NCBI GenBank assembly: GCA_965153355.1
Contig: OZ231127.1
Span: 15,748,001-15,812,000 of the forward strand
Reading direction: 5' to 3'
DNA: 64,000 nt
Source of the DNA: Flaccisagitta enflata
Lineage: Eukaryota > Chaetognatha > Sagittoidea > Aphragmophora
In this document: positions 33,864-46,427 of the stretch, one piece after another
How positions within the stretch are numbered: the first letter of the stretch is position 1
How the letters are laid out: each line of letters opens with the position of its first letter
The notes under the pieces: model-generated
The model's input: the letters and a program-made list of their open reading frames with translations, nothing else
Database searches by the model: none
What the model was told of the DNA's origin: nothing
Translations under genes and position numbers: made by a program

Positions 33864-34003
33864 AAAAACAAGGCCAAGTAGGCCATAAGGTGCAACATGT
33901 TGATCGTTGAACAAATGCGTTACCAACCAACCAACCAACCAACCAACCGACCAATCAACCAACCAACCAACGGACACAGCCGGTTATAGAGGTGCTTTGT
34001 CGT
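33864..34003 (+). repeat. Family H copy interrupted inside its terminal hairpin
   Basis: It starts AAAAACAAGGCCAAGTAGGCC and has a (CCAA)n/(CCGA)n core and TTATAGAGGTGC-TTTGTC-GTAC. The other half of the hairpin, (G)TACCTAAAAAAG, is found at 34656-34667, beyond the inserted fold-back element. Confidence 0.65.
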
Positions 34004-34191
34004 ACAGTAGATGTTGTCTATACTTGGAAATACGGGGGCACTCATATCCTAGATATTATTTGTGCAAATGAAATAAAACTGTGTGTGTATAATGCTTATG
34101 TCCTATCGGGTTGATGATGGGGTATGGCAGCTCTGTGGATAGAAAATTTTCTTGATTATACTAAATCAAATTTGCTCTGCTTAGGCAGTTA

Positions 34192-34277
34192 ATGGAGTTG
34201 GTCTAGTTGTTAACTCGCTTGACTTCAGATCTTTTGAGACAGTTTATTTGAAAGTCTCAGGTTTGAATCCCAAGCTG
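34192..34277 (+). ncRNA. tRNA-like (SINE head) pseudogene
   Basis: A box A-like TTGGTCTAGTTG (34198-34209) and a box B GGTTTGAATCC (34260-34270) are spaced as in a tRNA with a long variable arm. An anticodon-loop-like GACTTCAGATC lies between them. The acceptor ends do not pair well, so I read it as a tRNA-derived SINE head or pseudogene rather than a working tRNA. A 10-bp tandem tail follows at 34338. Confidence 0.4.
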
Positions 34278-34337
34278 GTTTTGCAATTTAAGCAAATAGA
34301 TGAAGCTGAAATTTGGCAAAAAAAGTGATTGATCCTA

Positions 34338-34490
34338 TAGTTTTATAGTTTTATAGTTTTATAGTTTTATAGTTTTATAATTTTATAGTTTTATAGTTTT
34401 ATAGTTTTATAGTTTTATAGATTTATAGTTTTATAGTTTTATAGTCTTATAGTTTCATAGCTTTATAGTTTTAAAGTTTATAGTTTTATA
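34338..34490. repeat. (TATAGTTTTA)n minisatellite
   Basis: About 15 ten-base units, diverging at the right end. It follows the tRNA-like segment as SINE tails often do. Confidence 0.9.
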
Positions 34491-35312
34491 TTAAAAGTTT
34501 TTTTCCTGAGTTAAGCCGGAGGGGGATGCCATACCCTATCGTCAACCCCTTAGGGTCCATCTATCAATTACACCTGCAAAATTTGAGTCCACCTAATTTA
34601 CCGATACTCAGGTTATGAGCCTCCCCGTATTTCCAAGTCTAGACAACATCTACAGTACCTAAAAAAGAGATAAGATACAGTTAAAGATACTAAGCATGAG
34701 TATTGATTTGTCAGCTGACTGTGTTTGTCCATGGTTTCCAGGTCCTTCCCAATTTCGCAAACGAAAATATACGCGCGTGCAGTTACACCCCACTTTCATG
34801 GATCCAGCATGAATGAAAATCTCGCCTATAATAGATATAAAATAATGGTCTCTTTCTATCATTTTTTGTTTCTTATGTTGGGCTGTTGGCAGTGATAGAA
34901 TTCTTCCAATCACAGATAAAACTTGTTGGTCCCTTGACAAACGTTTTTACTGTATGCAGTGTATACAGGGTCATTGGTTTAGAAACAAGCAACTTACGGA
35001 AAAATGAGCGAAGTAATGATTTGCTATGGTTTCACCCCAGAAACTGCTAAAACTTCATATTACAATAAAACAAGAACCACTACAGCATAATACATGAGAT
35101 TTTGATGCAAAAAAAAAAAAAAAAAAAAGGGATGATTGATTTCGAAGCAGTGAGAGATGATGCATCTTTGAGAGAAAGCTTAAAAGAAATTGCCAGTTGA
35201 GAATGGCATTCACATTCACACGTAGATTGTAGCGCAATAAACAAAACATAAACCTGAGCATATAAAAGATCAAAATAAACAAGTTTTAACCATGATGATA
35301 GGGTGTATATTT

Positions 35313-35423
35313 TAGGTGCGCTGTGTGTATCATCAAACGTTTTCGTGACGGACCGTCCAACAGACCAACCGACCAACGGACAAACTCGACCGAATATAGA
35401 GGTGCGTTTACGCGCCTAAAAAG
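35313..35423 (+). repeat. Family H copy, short, with AGGTGCG/CGCGCCT end
   Basis: It starts TTAGGTGCGCTGTGTG, has GACCAACCGACCAACGGAC, and ends TATAGAGGTGCG-TTTA-CGCGCCTAAAAAG. The canonical ACAAGGCC end is replaced. Confidence 0.6.
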
Positions 35424-35594
35424 AAGAAACCGATGGGGGGGGGGAAGGGGGAGACGGACGAATGCACATATGTAGTTACACACGTACAAGTAAACAGACG
35501 AATAAACCAATTGTCTGTGTGTCTCGCTGTCTGTCGGCCTCTTCCAGTGTCGGTTTCTGTGTTCAAGTGACTGTGCCTGTGTGCCCGTTCGTGC

Positions 35595-35680
<86 letters not shown>

Positions 35681-36003
35681 TCTTCTCTCTCATATATCCT
35701 CTCTTTCTTTCCCCATTTCTTTCTTTGATTCATCTGTGGAAATCGAGTGCTCGGCTGATTTTTATTGACTTTTGCTTGCGTCACACCAATCACACCCGAG
35801 TATATGTCATCATTCATTCATCACCAAAGTCATTCACCAATAACCACCGAAATGACTTCCATTGCATTGGATGGAATCTATTTCCATGTTAGCTTAGACG
35901 ACAAAAGAAACTGAACGATTTAGTCAACTCACCATCGATTTATCACCATTCCTCATAACATTTTTCCGCGCACACTTGACGACCATTTGGGGAGGTCGAT
36001 AGC

Positions 36004-36040
<37 letters not shown>

Positions 36041-36889
36041 TTCGGACTGGGCAATGGGGATATCCCTCTTTCGCTGTAACTACGCTTGGGTGGCAGCAAC
36101 CATGCATCGGTGGCCAGCATCAGTGCAATGGAGAATTTCATGCCTTTAGGGACTTAAAATCTCTTAAGACTATCTAGAGGTTTTTCATAGTTTATTTCGT
36201 TCTTTCTTTGAATGAAATAATACTTTTCAGGCCCCACTTAGCTTAGAAAACTGGCATATTTGTTCGTTGGACAGGGTGAACAATTAACAAATCCCCTTAA
36301 TAAAGCCAATTTGAACTTGACGTAAGAGGGCCTTGTGCACTTTGAGAATCATACTTTGAGATACACTTTGAATTGAGTGATAGAGTAACATAAAATCTGT
36401 GTAAATAGTTGATCAGCAGATTAGAAAGAGGCACTCAATCAGCAGCAGATCAGAAAGAGGTGCTGATTCAACAGGAGATCAGAAAGAGATACTGAATCAA
36501 CAGAGGATCAGTATCGGGAACTGAGCCTATTTTTTTTTTTTTTTTACGCGTTTGTCAAATCTACAAAATCCTTCCAACAGATTGGAAGCCTCTCCATCAT
36601 TTCGACATATGAATTACAAAATGTCCCTGGCGGTCGGTTTGTCCGTCTCAACTTGAAATTGTGCTTGCTATGTAAGAAAATGAGGCCGGAAACAAGGCTA
36701 CTTAAGTCGTAGTAGTAGTAGTAGTGATTATCCGATGGAAGTCGTGTGAGGTTGGGCAAGCACAAAGATGAATAAGGCTAACCAAGCACTTGGGCAGGAG
36801 CAGTAAGGCAAAAACTACCTGTACTACCTAGGAAAAAACTATTCGTTCACCTAAAAACAGTTATAACTATACTTCTAGAATGAATCGGT
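35424..36889. other. No gene recognised; microsatellites
   Basis: (CT)n at 35597-35674, (GA)n at 36011-36037, GATCAGAAAGAG-type repeats at 36412-36505, and a degraded family H-like segment at 36683-36840 (GAGGCCGGAAACAAGGC…). The short frames lack domains. Confidence 0.5.
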
Positions 36890-38640
36890 AGGGGAAATGT
36901 GTGAGACTCGGAAACAACTTCATTTGAGACCAATCCCGTTATTGTGACTCAAACGGTTTAGAAATGACAGCGATTCGAAGATGACACCCTTTTTTCAAAA
37001 ATGGCGAAAAAAATAGTTGATTCAGTTTTTTAGAACATGGTCGTCAACACACTTAGTATCAAATATCTCTTAGATTGAGCTTATCATTGTGGATTTTTTT
37101 ATCCTTTGACAAAAGATTGTCCCACTTACTCCGGATAATACTTCAGATGAAAAACTTTTAGCCATTATAAGAAAATTTGAAAAGAAAGGGTGAGCGATAT
37201 CAATCAAGTGTCAGAAAAAATGTTGCACAAATGTTCAGGTGACAAGTCCTCTTAGAATCCATGTTAAAGCTCTATAAACAGTAACTATGACAAATGGAGG
37301 CGGTCATACCCTAGGTAGGACATCAGATTAAATAGTCAAAAATCGTTTATACAATTCTATAAGAGAAAAAGAATTCAAGATAATCAGTGTTTCACTTTGA
37401 TCAGCTATAACTTCTAAACCGTTTGAGATACAGACTTGGGATTGGTCTAGAATGAAAGAAAATTCGTAAATCTTTAAAATTATCATGTCTGAAAAATGCT
37501 TGAAACTTTTTCTTAAGTCTTTTCATTAGATATAGAAACTATAAACTATTTTTCCAAGGATTTTGCATTTTGTCATATGCTCAAAGTAGTAGTTGTCTTT
37601 GACTGGCTCTAACTTCTAAACGGTTTAAGATACTGACCTGGGATTGGTCTAGATTGAAAGAAAATTCAAAAATCATTAAAACACTTTCAATGAAAAATAT
37701 ATTGAACAATTTTTTTTGTCAGTTTTATCAATAAATGACCAGGTTCGTCTTTTCTTTTGATACGCGTGGTAAATGAACATTTTCCTCAATTGAACTAGGT
37801 AGTAAACGCTGAAAAAGCTACTACTTAGAGCATAAACATATGGACAAGCATTTTGGGCATTACTATCTAGCTCATGAATATACGGACACCTACCCATATT
37901 CATAGCAGCTAAACTTTAATATCCAATAGAAAAATGAAAGTAGATCAACAAACTATGACAAAAAATCTTCCATCCAAGACCAAGCAAAGCTCAGTAGCTC
38001 AATCCGTTTGGAAATGAGAGCGTTTTGAAGAAAAACTGTCATTTTACTAAAATCAAATTCAAAGGTTTTCTGTTGAAATCCTTAAATGACAACCTACATA
38101 GAAAAAGCTCCTAAATCCAAATAGATTGGCAAAAATCATTCTGCTTGACCTCATTAGATCACATTTTTACCAAACATTTTGAATATTGAAAAAATTGGAG
38201 GCTGTAGTTAAACATATTGCTCTAAAATTATCTAATATCAAAAGAAAACAAAAGAAAAATCAATGACTTTTTGTTGCTTACTGAGAAATAAAGGATACAC
38301 TGATTTTAGTCAAAAAATCATAGACCAATCCATTAGAAACTCGTTACAGAAGTTCTTGATAGATCAAAATACCATATGATTACTAAAAATAAATTTATTG
38401 GGATATATATTTCATTCAGTGAGTCAAAATGCAAATCTTTATCCAGCTGTCCGTATATTTATGAGCTAGATGGTATCTCCTTAAATGCTCTCAACAGCGT
38501 TATACTAGCTCAATCCATTCAGAAATGAGAAACAAAACAAAACTTCTACTCCATGAAAAATGGCGAAAAAAATGCTGCTGGTTTTCTGCGCTTGACCAGA
38601 AGTTTTATTTTCGCCACAATAGAGCTATGGTACTATAAAC
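36890..38640. mobile_element. Cluster of diverged fold-back elements
   Basis: CTCAAACGGTTTAGAAATGA (36952) and GACCAATCCCG recur inverted near 37412-37455 (CTAAACCGTTTGAG, GGGATTGGTC), with a direct copy at 37615. CTAGCTCATGAATATACGGA (37868) recurs inverted near 38450 (TCCGTATATTTATGAGCTAG). A small hairpin lies at 38571-38627 (ATGGCGAAAAAAA / TTTATTTTCGCCA). No gene is supported. Confidence 0.55.
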
Positions 38641-39159
38641 ATGGTGCCAGACTGTCCCCGGCTTGGCCTGTGAACTCTTCTACCCCAATCCCTTTGAATT
38701 GTTGTGGTGACAAGTAAAGCACTACCAGGTCGAGAGTATGCAACTTCAGCAAGAGGTCTGAAATCATTTGCCCTCATCGTCTGAAGGAAGATCATCCCAT
38801 CTTACCTCAAATCTCTCACAGAAACCATGCAAAAGCATAAGATGGCGGTTGTGGATGCTCAGAAGAGCCATAGGAAGTATGGGAAGCATTTGGGAATTTT
38901 ATTTTGTATGATTTATTGGAAAACTATGTTATTATCATATTTTTGTCCATATACTTTTGCTCTATACAGTAAGCGTTACGGACTGACCATCCAATCGACC
39001 ACACACGAAATGTTTTTTAAAGGGGTGCGGCTGTATGAAATGGCATCATGAACGGAAAACAGATTTCTTATACGCGTCATCCACTTTTCATCATTCATTT
39101 TTGACTCAATTGTAACTTTTTTTTTCTTCTCCCTTTTCATCTCTTTTTCCATGCATCAG

Positions 39160-39233
39160 GAATTCACGCCAACAATTCTTCATCTACTTTTCATCTCCCA
39201 CTTCATGGAAACTCTCCTGCCTGCTTCCCTGCA
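39160..39233 (+). CDS. Candidate exon G
   Basis: A long pyrimidine tract (CTTCTCCCTTTTCATCTCTT…) and ATGCATCAG form the acceptor; the donor is GCA|GTAAGG, running at once into a (GA)n array. Read in phase 1 (one base from exon F) it gives IHANNSSSTFHLPLHGNSPA then CFPA and leaves in phase 0, which opens exon H. Its Ser/Asn composition agrees with the gene. The sequence is unchanged in duplicate copy 2 (57626-57699). Confidence 0.5.
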
Positions 39234-39237
39234 GTAA

Positions 39238-39398
<161 letters not shown>

Positions 39399-39555
39399 AG
39401 ACTTGACAAAGAGACAGAATGATACAATTACAGAAAGATAAAAACAGTTTACTCTTGCTTCATGTCAGTTAAATAATTTCGTGATGAGTTTTCATTTATT
39501 CAAGTCCGTTAATTACTCAATTAGCTCCGCTTTCCGCTGAGCGTTTTTTGCAATT

Positions 39556-39748
39556 CTTAGTTGCGTGCTACGCGACTCCACACCCCGCTATGTCGGGCCG
39601 TCGGTCAGTCCCTTTTATACTTTTTTGGCGTTTTACAGCTTTTGGAGCCTAATGCTCCTGCCCAAATGCTCTGGTGACCTTCTCCAGCACTGCTCCTGCC
39701 CACCCGCACGCGACTGGGGTAGCCGTGTATCCGGCCTTGTATTTTCAT
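39556..39748 (-). repeat. Family H element (copy 1 of duplication)
   Basis: TTAGTTGCGTGCTACGCGACTCCACACCCC, GTCGGTCAGTCC, GCTCCTGCCCACCCGCACGC, then GTGTATCCGGCCTTGTA. The left stem has a G-U/A mismatch (AGTTGCG against CGCGACT). Confidence 0.8.
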
Positions 39749-40164
39749 TTCTTTGTCATTGAAACAACAACAAAACGCAAAAGCCTCGTAATTCAATTCC
39801 CTTCGCTTATGCGATGATAATCAAACAATTGCTTTGTCTCTTTTTGTTTGTGTAAAGCAATGTAACTTCATCACAGATACAATCTCAAGGTGATTACACG
39901 CGATACCACGCGTGTCCCTTGCCACCAATCCTACAAATCTTTGTCAATTAGTTTAAATTTTAATCATGAACAAAATATCAAACCACGGAGAAAAAAAAAA
40001 GATAACAACAAACACCTCAGGTTTATGATTTTTTTTCGGTCGGCGAAAGCCGCATTCATTGGCAAAAATCCATGATATCTGGAAAGCCATTCAAAACACT
40101 TCGCATTTGAGACGTAACAAGATTTTTTTTCCTGACATAGTTGTGAAATTATGTTGACTTATAA

Positions 40165-40460
40165 ACAAGGCCGGATACACGGCTACCCAAGTCGCGTGCA
40201 GGTGGGGACTGGGCAGGGACAGTGATAAAAAAAAAACAAATCATGCATTTGAACAACAGCAGTAATGCAACACCCCCCCCGAAAACGCTGAAAAAGTAAA
40301 AAAGGTAAAATATGTCTAACTGAAGGACGGACGGAAAACAACGAATGAGGTCAAAGAACTAAAAACATAAAAAAAGTAAACGTAAAGTGTGACCGACCAA
40401 CCGACCAACCAACCGACGGACAAAGCGGGTTGTAGAGTTGCGTGCACGCGACAAAAAAAA
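40165..40460 (+). repeat. Family H element (copy 1 of duplication)
   Basis: ACAAGGCCGGATACACGGC, GCAGGTGGGGACTGGGCAGG, GACCGACCAACCGACC, and AGTTGCG-TG-CACGCGAC followed by A-run. Confidence 0.75.
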
Positions 40461-40546
40461 AATGACGATAAGCTTTGTAGTGCAGCTAGCTAATTAGTTT
40501 GTGCATTGCTTTGTATATTCTTCCTTATTTCCGACTCCTGAATTGT

Positions 40547-40651
<105 letters not shown>

Positions 40652-40661
40652 GGTTTTGTAG

Positions 40662-40777
40662 TCTGTCCGCGGCTCGCAACGGGGAGGAATTCACGGCGTC
40701 AGTCGAACCGATTCCCTTGATATTCCAAGGGACAAAACGACCAGAGGAGCGAGATCACCATCACTGGAATTGCCTAG
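40662..40777 (+). CDS. Candidate exon H
   Basis: The acceptor is TTTGGTTTTGTAG (ending 40661) and the donor CTAG|GTGAGA. In phase 0 it reads SVRGSQRGGIHGVSRTDSL then DIPRDKTTRGARSPSLELP and leaves in phase 2. The Ser/Arg/Gly composition and S-P motif match exon E. The phase 1 reading hits a stop, and the phase 2 reading is open but unlike the gene. It is identical in duplicate copy 2 (59178-59293). No further downstream exon is certain: an acceptor-like TTGTTTGTCAG at 43160 is not followed by a frame conserved between the copies. Confidence 0.5.
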
Positions 40778-40795
40778 GTGAGAGACGCAGAATGA

Positions 40796-40831
<36 letters not shown>

Positions 40832-40832
40832 C

Positions 40833-40873
<41 letters not shown>

Positions 40874-41291
40874 GAAAGAAAGAGACAGACAGACAGACAG
40901 ACAGGGAATGAGAGTTATAGAAAGTAAGGCGGACAAACCGAATAATATACAGAAACAAATGAAGAAAACAAATGTCAATGGAAAGAAAGAAAGAAGGATG
41001 ATTATGAAGAGAGAAGGGGATGGAAAGTACTAAGTAGAGCTAGAGAAGGAAAGAGGAGAGGAGAAGACCAAAAGATAGAAAATAAAGAAGGAATTGAAAG
41101 GAATGAAACAGAAAGGCAGAAAGGCAGAAAGGCAGAAAGGCAGATAGGCAGAAAGAGAAAGAGAGGGAAAGGAAGGCAGAATAATCGGCGTATCGGTGAT
41201 CGCTTGAATTGACTTAATGACACGGAGAGACAGAGACTGGAGAGACACTTCAGATGAGGGACCGAAAGCGGGATGGAGCTGGAGTGGAGTG

Positions 41292-41343
<52 letters not shown>

Positions 41344-41908
41344 TACACAGACAGATACACAGACGGACAGAGCGACAGTGAGACAGAGAGGCAGAGAGAC
41401 AGAGAGACAGAGGGGTAAGAAACAGAGAGACAGATGTACACATTTCGATCGAAAGACCTGATTCCTGGGATGATTACTGTGCATTGAATGTATAAACTTT
41501 CTTTAGGGGAACAAAAACTTAGATAAGGATGAAATTTTTAAAACCATTTCACACAGGATGCTGCTGGATTAGTAGAGATTTCAAGTATAATTGGATCTTC
41601 AAGGATCAAACCAGAAAATCAAAATAAGGTTTATACTCATCTAAGTAGAAGATGGTGAATGAAATAATTGGCTGTTCTGCCTTATGAGAGACACTAACAG
41701 ATATAGATACACGAAGGCGGGCAGAGACAGACGCAGATAGTGATAGATGGTCAAAGACAGACGCAGATAGTGATAGATGGTCAAAGACAGACGCAGACAG
41801 ACACGAGATAGAGTGGAGGCAAGATGAGAGTGCTTGCAAAAGAAGAAAGAGCGATAACGGAGAAATGATGGCGCGATAGGAGAGCGAAAGCGAAAGAGAA
41901 AGTCTGAT

Positions 41909-41947
<39 letters not shown>

Positions 41948-42019
41948 ATATAGAATGAGGGCAACAGTGCGCGGGGGAGGCTCTAGTAGTGATTCAGATA
42001 AGAGACATGGAGAGAGACT

Positions 42020-42062
<43 letters not shown>

Positions 42063-42460
42063 AAATTTGGGATGGGAATGGCGTATTCCTGCCCATGCAG
42101 AATGTAGGCGATTACAAAAGCCAAAGCTCCCCGTTGCCGAACGTGGATCTGAACATCTCACATACCCGTATTTGACTATTTTTTTAACAGTATTACTGTC
42201 ATCTTGCTAAAAGTTCACATTTTAAAGATTTCTTGTTGTCAAGATCAAGAAACAAACGATTAAACGAAAGAGAAAAAAGACTGACGAACAAACAAACAAA
42301 CAAACAAACAAACAAACAAACAAACAAACAAACAAACAAGCAAACACACACCACAAAACAAACACACCGAAAAGCAAGCTGGCATACAAATGATCAAATC
42401 AGCTAGACCAACGGACCGAGGGAGGGACCCTTATAGCGGTGAGTAGGTGCAATTCATAAC
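40778..42460. other. Intronic purine-rich DNA; no gene recognised
   Basis: It contains GT/GA and ACAG repeats (40799-40905), GGCAGAAA units (41110-41150), (GA)n at 41294-41340, 41922-41946 and 42020-42060, a repeated GACGCAGATAGTGATAGATG (41728-41785), and (CAAA)n at 42287-42340. Confidence 0.6.
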
Positions 42461-42464
42461 CAGG

Positions 42465-42660
42465 CCGGATACACGGCTACCCCAATTGCGTGCGGGTGGG
42501 CAGGGGCCATATTAGAGGTCAGTGGAGCATTTGGGCAGGAGCAGTATGGCAAAAGAACCCATAAAGGCCGAAAAAGTAAAGTGTGATTGACAAACCGACA
42601 GACGGATGTATTAATGGACGGACCGACATAGCGGGGTGTAGAGTCGCGTAGGCTAAAAAG
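42465..42660 (+). repeat. Family H element (copy 1 of duplication)
   Basis: CCAGGCCGGATACACGGCTA, GCGTGCGGGTGGGCAGGGGC, GACAGACGGATG core, and GTGTAGAGTCGCGTAGGCTAAAAAG with a damaged right stem. Copy 2 has a different damaged end (GTCATGTAGCAGGCCCCTAA). Confidence 0.7.
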
Positions 42661-42670
42661 AATATTCTCT

Positions 42671-42855
42671 TTTAATTGCGGACACGCAACTCTATAAGAG
42701 GCTTTGTCCGTCCGTCGGTCCGTGGACACGAGTCGAAAAGTGGGAAAACGAGCATTTTAGATGGTTTTCGTGTATGGGTGTGGGGTGTGGATGGGGGTTG
42801 GACGCCCCTGCCCATCCGTCCGCAACGATAATGTGACCCCGCGTCACTTGTTCAT
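42671..42855 (-). repeat. Family H end, AATTGCG subtype
   Basis: TTTTAATTGCG-GACA-CGCAACTCTATAAGAG, GTCCGTCCGTCGGTCCG, then GCCCCTGCCCATCCGTCCGC. It faces the preceding copy head-to-tail across a few bases. Confidence 0.7.
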
Positions 42856-43399
42856 AACACAAAATCGGTGTGAACTCAGTTGACGCAATTGATTCGAGTC
42901 TCTCGAGAAGGAATGATCTTTAATGCAACTTTGGCTCTCAAGAATCGAATCTTGAGTTTTTACAATGAGCAGTCACGCAACAAATTCATCTCCCTTCCGA
43001 CTTTTTAACACATCTATGATCCATCAGTCCATTAAAACGTCAATTAGTCGATGATTCATATCCCATTTTGTTTTGGCGGTTTGTGGTTTGTGGTTTGTGG
43101 TTTGTCGTAAATTGTCACGTTACTCGATCTAATTGTTCACCTTGGGATGTTGTTTGTCAGGTCCATCAACGGATGATGGATTCACTTCTGCGCGTGCGTC
43201 GCATTTTGTCGGCCATATTCATTATCTCATCACTGCCGTCATATATTCAAAACGCTACATCCGATTTTTTTTTCTTCAAAAAATTGTCTCAGTTTCCAGC
43301 GAGCAAAATGTATCGTAAAAGATTCAATCTTAGTTCAGTTGATGCATTTAACTAACCGACAGGGTGGGAAGTCTGTCGTGCTGAGGATCCAGTAAGAAC

Positions 43400-43541
43400 A
43401 AGGCCGTATACACGAGCCGAAGTCGCGTGCGGGTGGGCAGGAGCGGCGAAAAAGCTAAGTGAAGCTAAGTATTACCGACAGACCGACAGACGGACAGACG
43501 GACAGAGTGGGTTGTAGAGTCGCGTGCACGCGACTAAAAAT
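43400..43541 (+). repeat. Family H element, short
   Basis: ACAAGGCCGTATACACG, GTGCGGGTGGGCAGGAGC, GACAGACGGACAGACGG and AGTCGCG-TG-CACGCGACTAAAAA. Confidence 0.8.
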
Positions 43542-44097
43542 AAGAGAACATTGGAGGCTGAAGAGTTGAAGAGGGAAAGAGAAAGAAAAGGAAAGAAAAG
43601 GAAAGAAAGTAGAAAAATACTTTTCTTACTCTTTAAGAGCCAGTTTGAGCATGAAAAGGTTTAGTAAACGGGATGAAGCCTACTTAAAGGAGCACAACAT
43701 AGATAATTCTGTCGGGCTTGAAGTGACTGTCAGGCTTGAAGTTTCCTGGATGTCCCTGACCTATTTGCGACTTACGCTCACCATGCCCAAACAGAGGAAT
43801 ATGGAGGTGGGCCTTTTGAGTCCCTACTGAGTCACTGACAATCTACTCCTTGTTATCCAATATCCATTTTGCAAAACTAACCTTGCAAACATTCATTCAG
43901 AGTTTAACTTAAAAACACTAGCTCTCACAAATGATTTGACTAGAGTGCATACATCTTCTGCATACGCGACATGGGTTGGTAGACCTTGTATCAGCCATCA
44001 CGCAAAAACGCATTTTCCCCTTTTTTCCCCATTCATGTCTTGCAGAATCTGTCCTTCTTTCCAAGTTGGCTCTTTTAAAAAGAGAATCTGTCACATT
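43542..44097. other. No gene recognised
   Basis: Frames at 43645-43830 and 43936-44301 are kept in copy 2, but only because the duplication is recent. They have no domain. Confidence 0.4.
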
Positions 44098-44472
44098 TTT
44101 AGTAGCGTGCACGCGACTCTACAACCCGCTTTGTTCGTCCGTCTGTCCAACCATCCATCTGTCTGTCCAACTGTCCGTCTGTCCAACCATTCATCCGTCC
44201 AACCGTCCGTCCATCAAACTTTACTTTTTCTATTACTTAAAGTACTTTTTAGTCATTTCAGATCATTTTCAGTCATTCTGAGTCATTCTAAATCGTTCTA
44301 AGTCATTTTCAGTCATTTCAAGTTACATTAAGTCAGTTGAGTCAATTTAGTCGTTTAAGTCATTTGACATCATTTTAAGTCTGTTTAAGTCATCTTGAGT
44401 TATTCAAAGTCAATATAAGTCATCCAAAATTATTTATGTACTGCACGCGACTTATAGGTGTTGGCCTTGTTT
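44098..44472 (-). repeat. Family H copy containing an AGTCATTTTA minisatellite
   Basis: TTTTTAGTAGCG-TG-CACGCGACTCTACAACCC, (GTCCAACC)n, then about 18 units of AAGTCATTTT/AGTCATTCTG (44225-44440), and GCGACTTATAGGTGTTGGCCTTGTTTT. Confidence 0.7.
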
Positions 44473-44719
44473 TTTTCTTTTAAACTCGTCTTCAATTCTC
44501 TTCTGCATCTATCCCCACTTTCCCGTTTCAACTGTCTGTAAGTCTGCTTGTCTCTTGATTGAAATGTTTGACTGTCTGTCATTTACTACTCTCTTCAACT
44601 CTGTGCCTCTCTGTCTTTGTCTACTACTCTGTCAATCTGTCTTTGGCTCCGTCTCTGTCTCTCTCTGTCTCTCTTTATCTCTGTTTCTCTCTGCCTCTGT
44701 CTCTCTCTGTCTCTCTCTC

Positions 44720-44869
<150 letters not shown>

Positions 44870-45292
44870 CAGTGTGTCTTGCTTTCCCCCAGTTTCCAAA
44901 ACTGTTTTGGCTTTTTCGATTTTCCCATTGAGTTGCGTCTCGTGTGATGGTGATGGTTGCCAACCATTGGTTGGTTGGTGGTTGGTTATGTCTCGACTGT
45001 TGCTATCACTTATTCAAATCCCCGATATCAATATTTCATGACGTGTCTGTTTTCCAATTCTTTTGCTCATGCTCCTCATTCTGTCCCCATCTGCGCTTGG
45101 TTGCCCACTTGTCTGTTCCACCATCATAACTCGCTTTTTTTCTAAAAGACAAGCGTGGCTCGTTAAGCCGTAAGTTTGTGTGCGCGTCGGTCCGTCAGAC
45201 GGTTGATCTGGCTTCTTGTACAGCGCTTCACTTCCCCTCTGCACACCCTTTTTGCTGTCTGTATAATTTCGTTACAATAACCAAGTTTGTTA

Positions 45293-45450
45293 GTCGTATT
45301 TGAGCTTCCATAGTCGTCCACCATGCCTCTCAAGAGCGAGTCATAGGTAATATGTTGCAACACAAACTTTTTTTTAGTATGTAATTACTAGGAAATTTGA
45401 TCCTTTATTTCTAAAAATACATAGACTGTAAGCCACAATAAGTACCGGGT
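45293..45450. repeat. Direct repeat R3, copy 1
   Basis: A segment of about 150 bp including TATGTTGCAACACAAACTTT and AGGAAATTTGATCCTTTATT recurs at 46040-46190 with about one change in ten. Confidence 0.7.
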
Positions 45451-45589
45451 CATCCAGCTGACTTGTCGGATTCCATTAAGCTTTTACTCAAGATGCTAAA
45501 AATCATGTATTTGAAATTGATCAAGTCTTAAAGAGTACATATTGATATTTTTGTGTCAAAATTTCATCCATTTTGGTCATGAAGTTTGT

Positions 45590-46040
45590 CTTTAACAGGA
45601 TGTGCAAAAGATTTGGCAAAAACATAAAAGAACAAAAACCACACTTCTTGATGGCCCAGTAATACAAAATTTGGGGTGTAGCCTCCTAATTAGTTCTACT
45701 AGATGTTAGAATGTGCAGTTTTTCATAAAAATAATCTTGGTTGGCAAAGGAATGAATTTTGCTCTGGTCAAATTTTCCCATTTCACAGAATTTTTACCAG
45801 TAAAACAAAGCTGAGGATATCAATCACTACACTTAATATTACATCTAAATCAGTATCCCAAAGTGGTCAATTAATCGAGGGGTAATCATCATAGAAGCAG
45901 TACAGTCATTCTGACTCAAAATTTGCCTCAAATCAACCCTCATATCAAAGCTGTATTTTGATTTAAAAAATCATTTGAAAGCAGTTTAAAACTGTTCTTA
46001 GTAAGATTTTGCCAAATTTTTTGCACATCCTGTTAACATG
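45590..46040. mobile_element. Fold-back element between R3 repeats
   Basis: TTAACAGGATGTGCAAAAGA at the left end pairs with TTTTTTGCACATCCTGTTAA at the right end. The interior is AT-rich and non-coding. The flanking R3 repeats suggest that insertion and duplication were linked. Confidence 0.6.
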
Positions 46041-46427
46041 TATTTGAGCTCCCATACTCGCCCCGTCCACCATAGCGAGCCATAGGCAACATGTTGCAAC
46101 ACAAACTTTTTTTCGATATGTAATTGATAGGAAATTTGATCCTTTATTTCTGAATAAAATGTACACTGTAAGCCAAACCAAGCATGACACATTTCTGTGA
46201 TTCAGAATCAGATTTTCCCTTTGTATATAAAAATTGTATCTCTTTTGGATTGAAGTGCTACCAAATTCAAGACCAAGAGAGTTTTGAGTTCTGAGTTTTT
46301 CATGTCCTGATGCGCGGTGGACGTGGCTTTTCATGCGCCCATGACGACAACTAAGATGCTTTAGAATGATATGTGCGAGAACGATATGAGCAAGAATGAT
46401 ATGAGCGAGAATGATATGAGCGAGAAC

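Larger units (their letters stand above)
34003..34659. mobile_element. Fold-back element inserted in a family H hairpin
   Basis: The arms AGTAGATGTTGTCTATACTT (left) and AAGTCTAGACAACATCTAC (right) continue with TGGAAATACGGGG pairing CCCCGTATTTCCA. Further inside, GGTTGATGATGGGGTATGGC pairs with GCCATACCCTATCGTCAACC. The interior holds a tRNA-like segment and a TATAGTTTTA array. GTAC occurs at both junctions and may be a short target-site duplication. Confidence 0.7.

Noticed and set aside
43161-43390. Next exon after H (acceptor TTGTTTGTCAG, donor-like CCA|GTAAGA)
   Set aside because: All three frames meet stops before the donor, and copy 2 has a T-run length change that shifts the frame. 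Not supported as coding.
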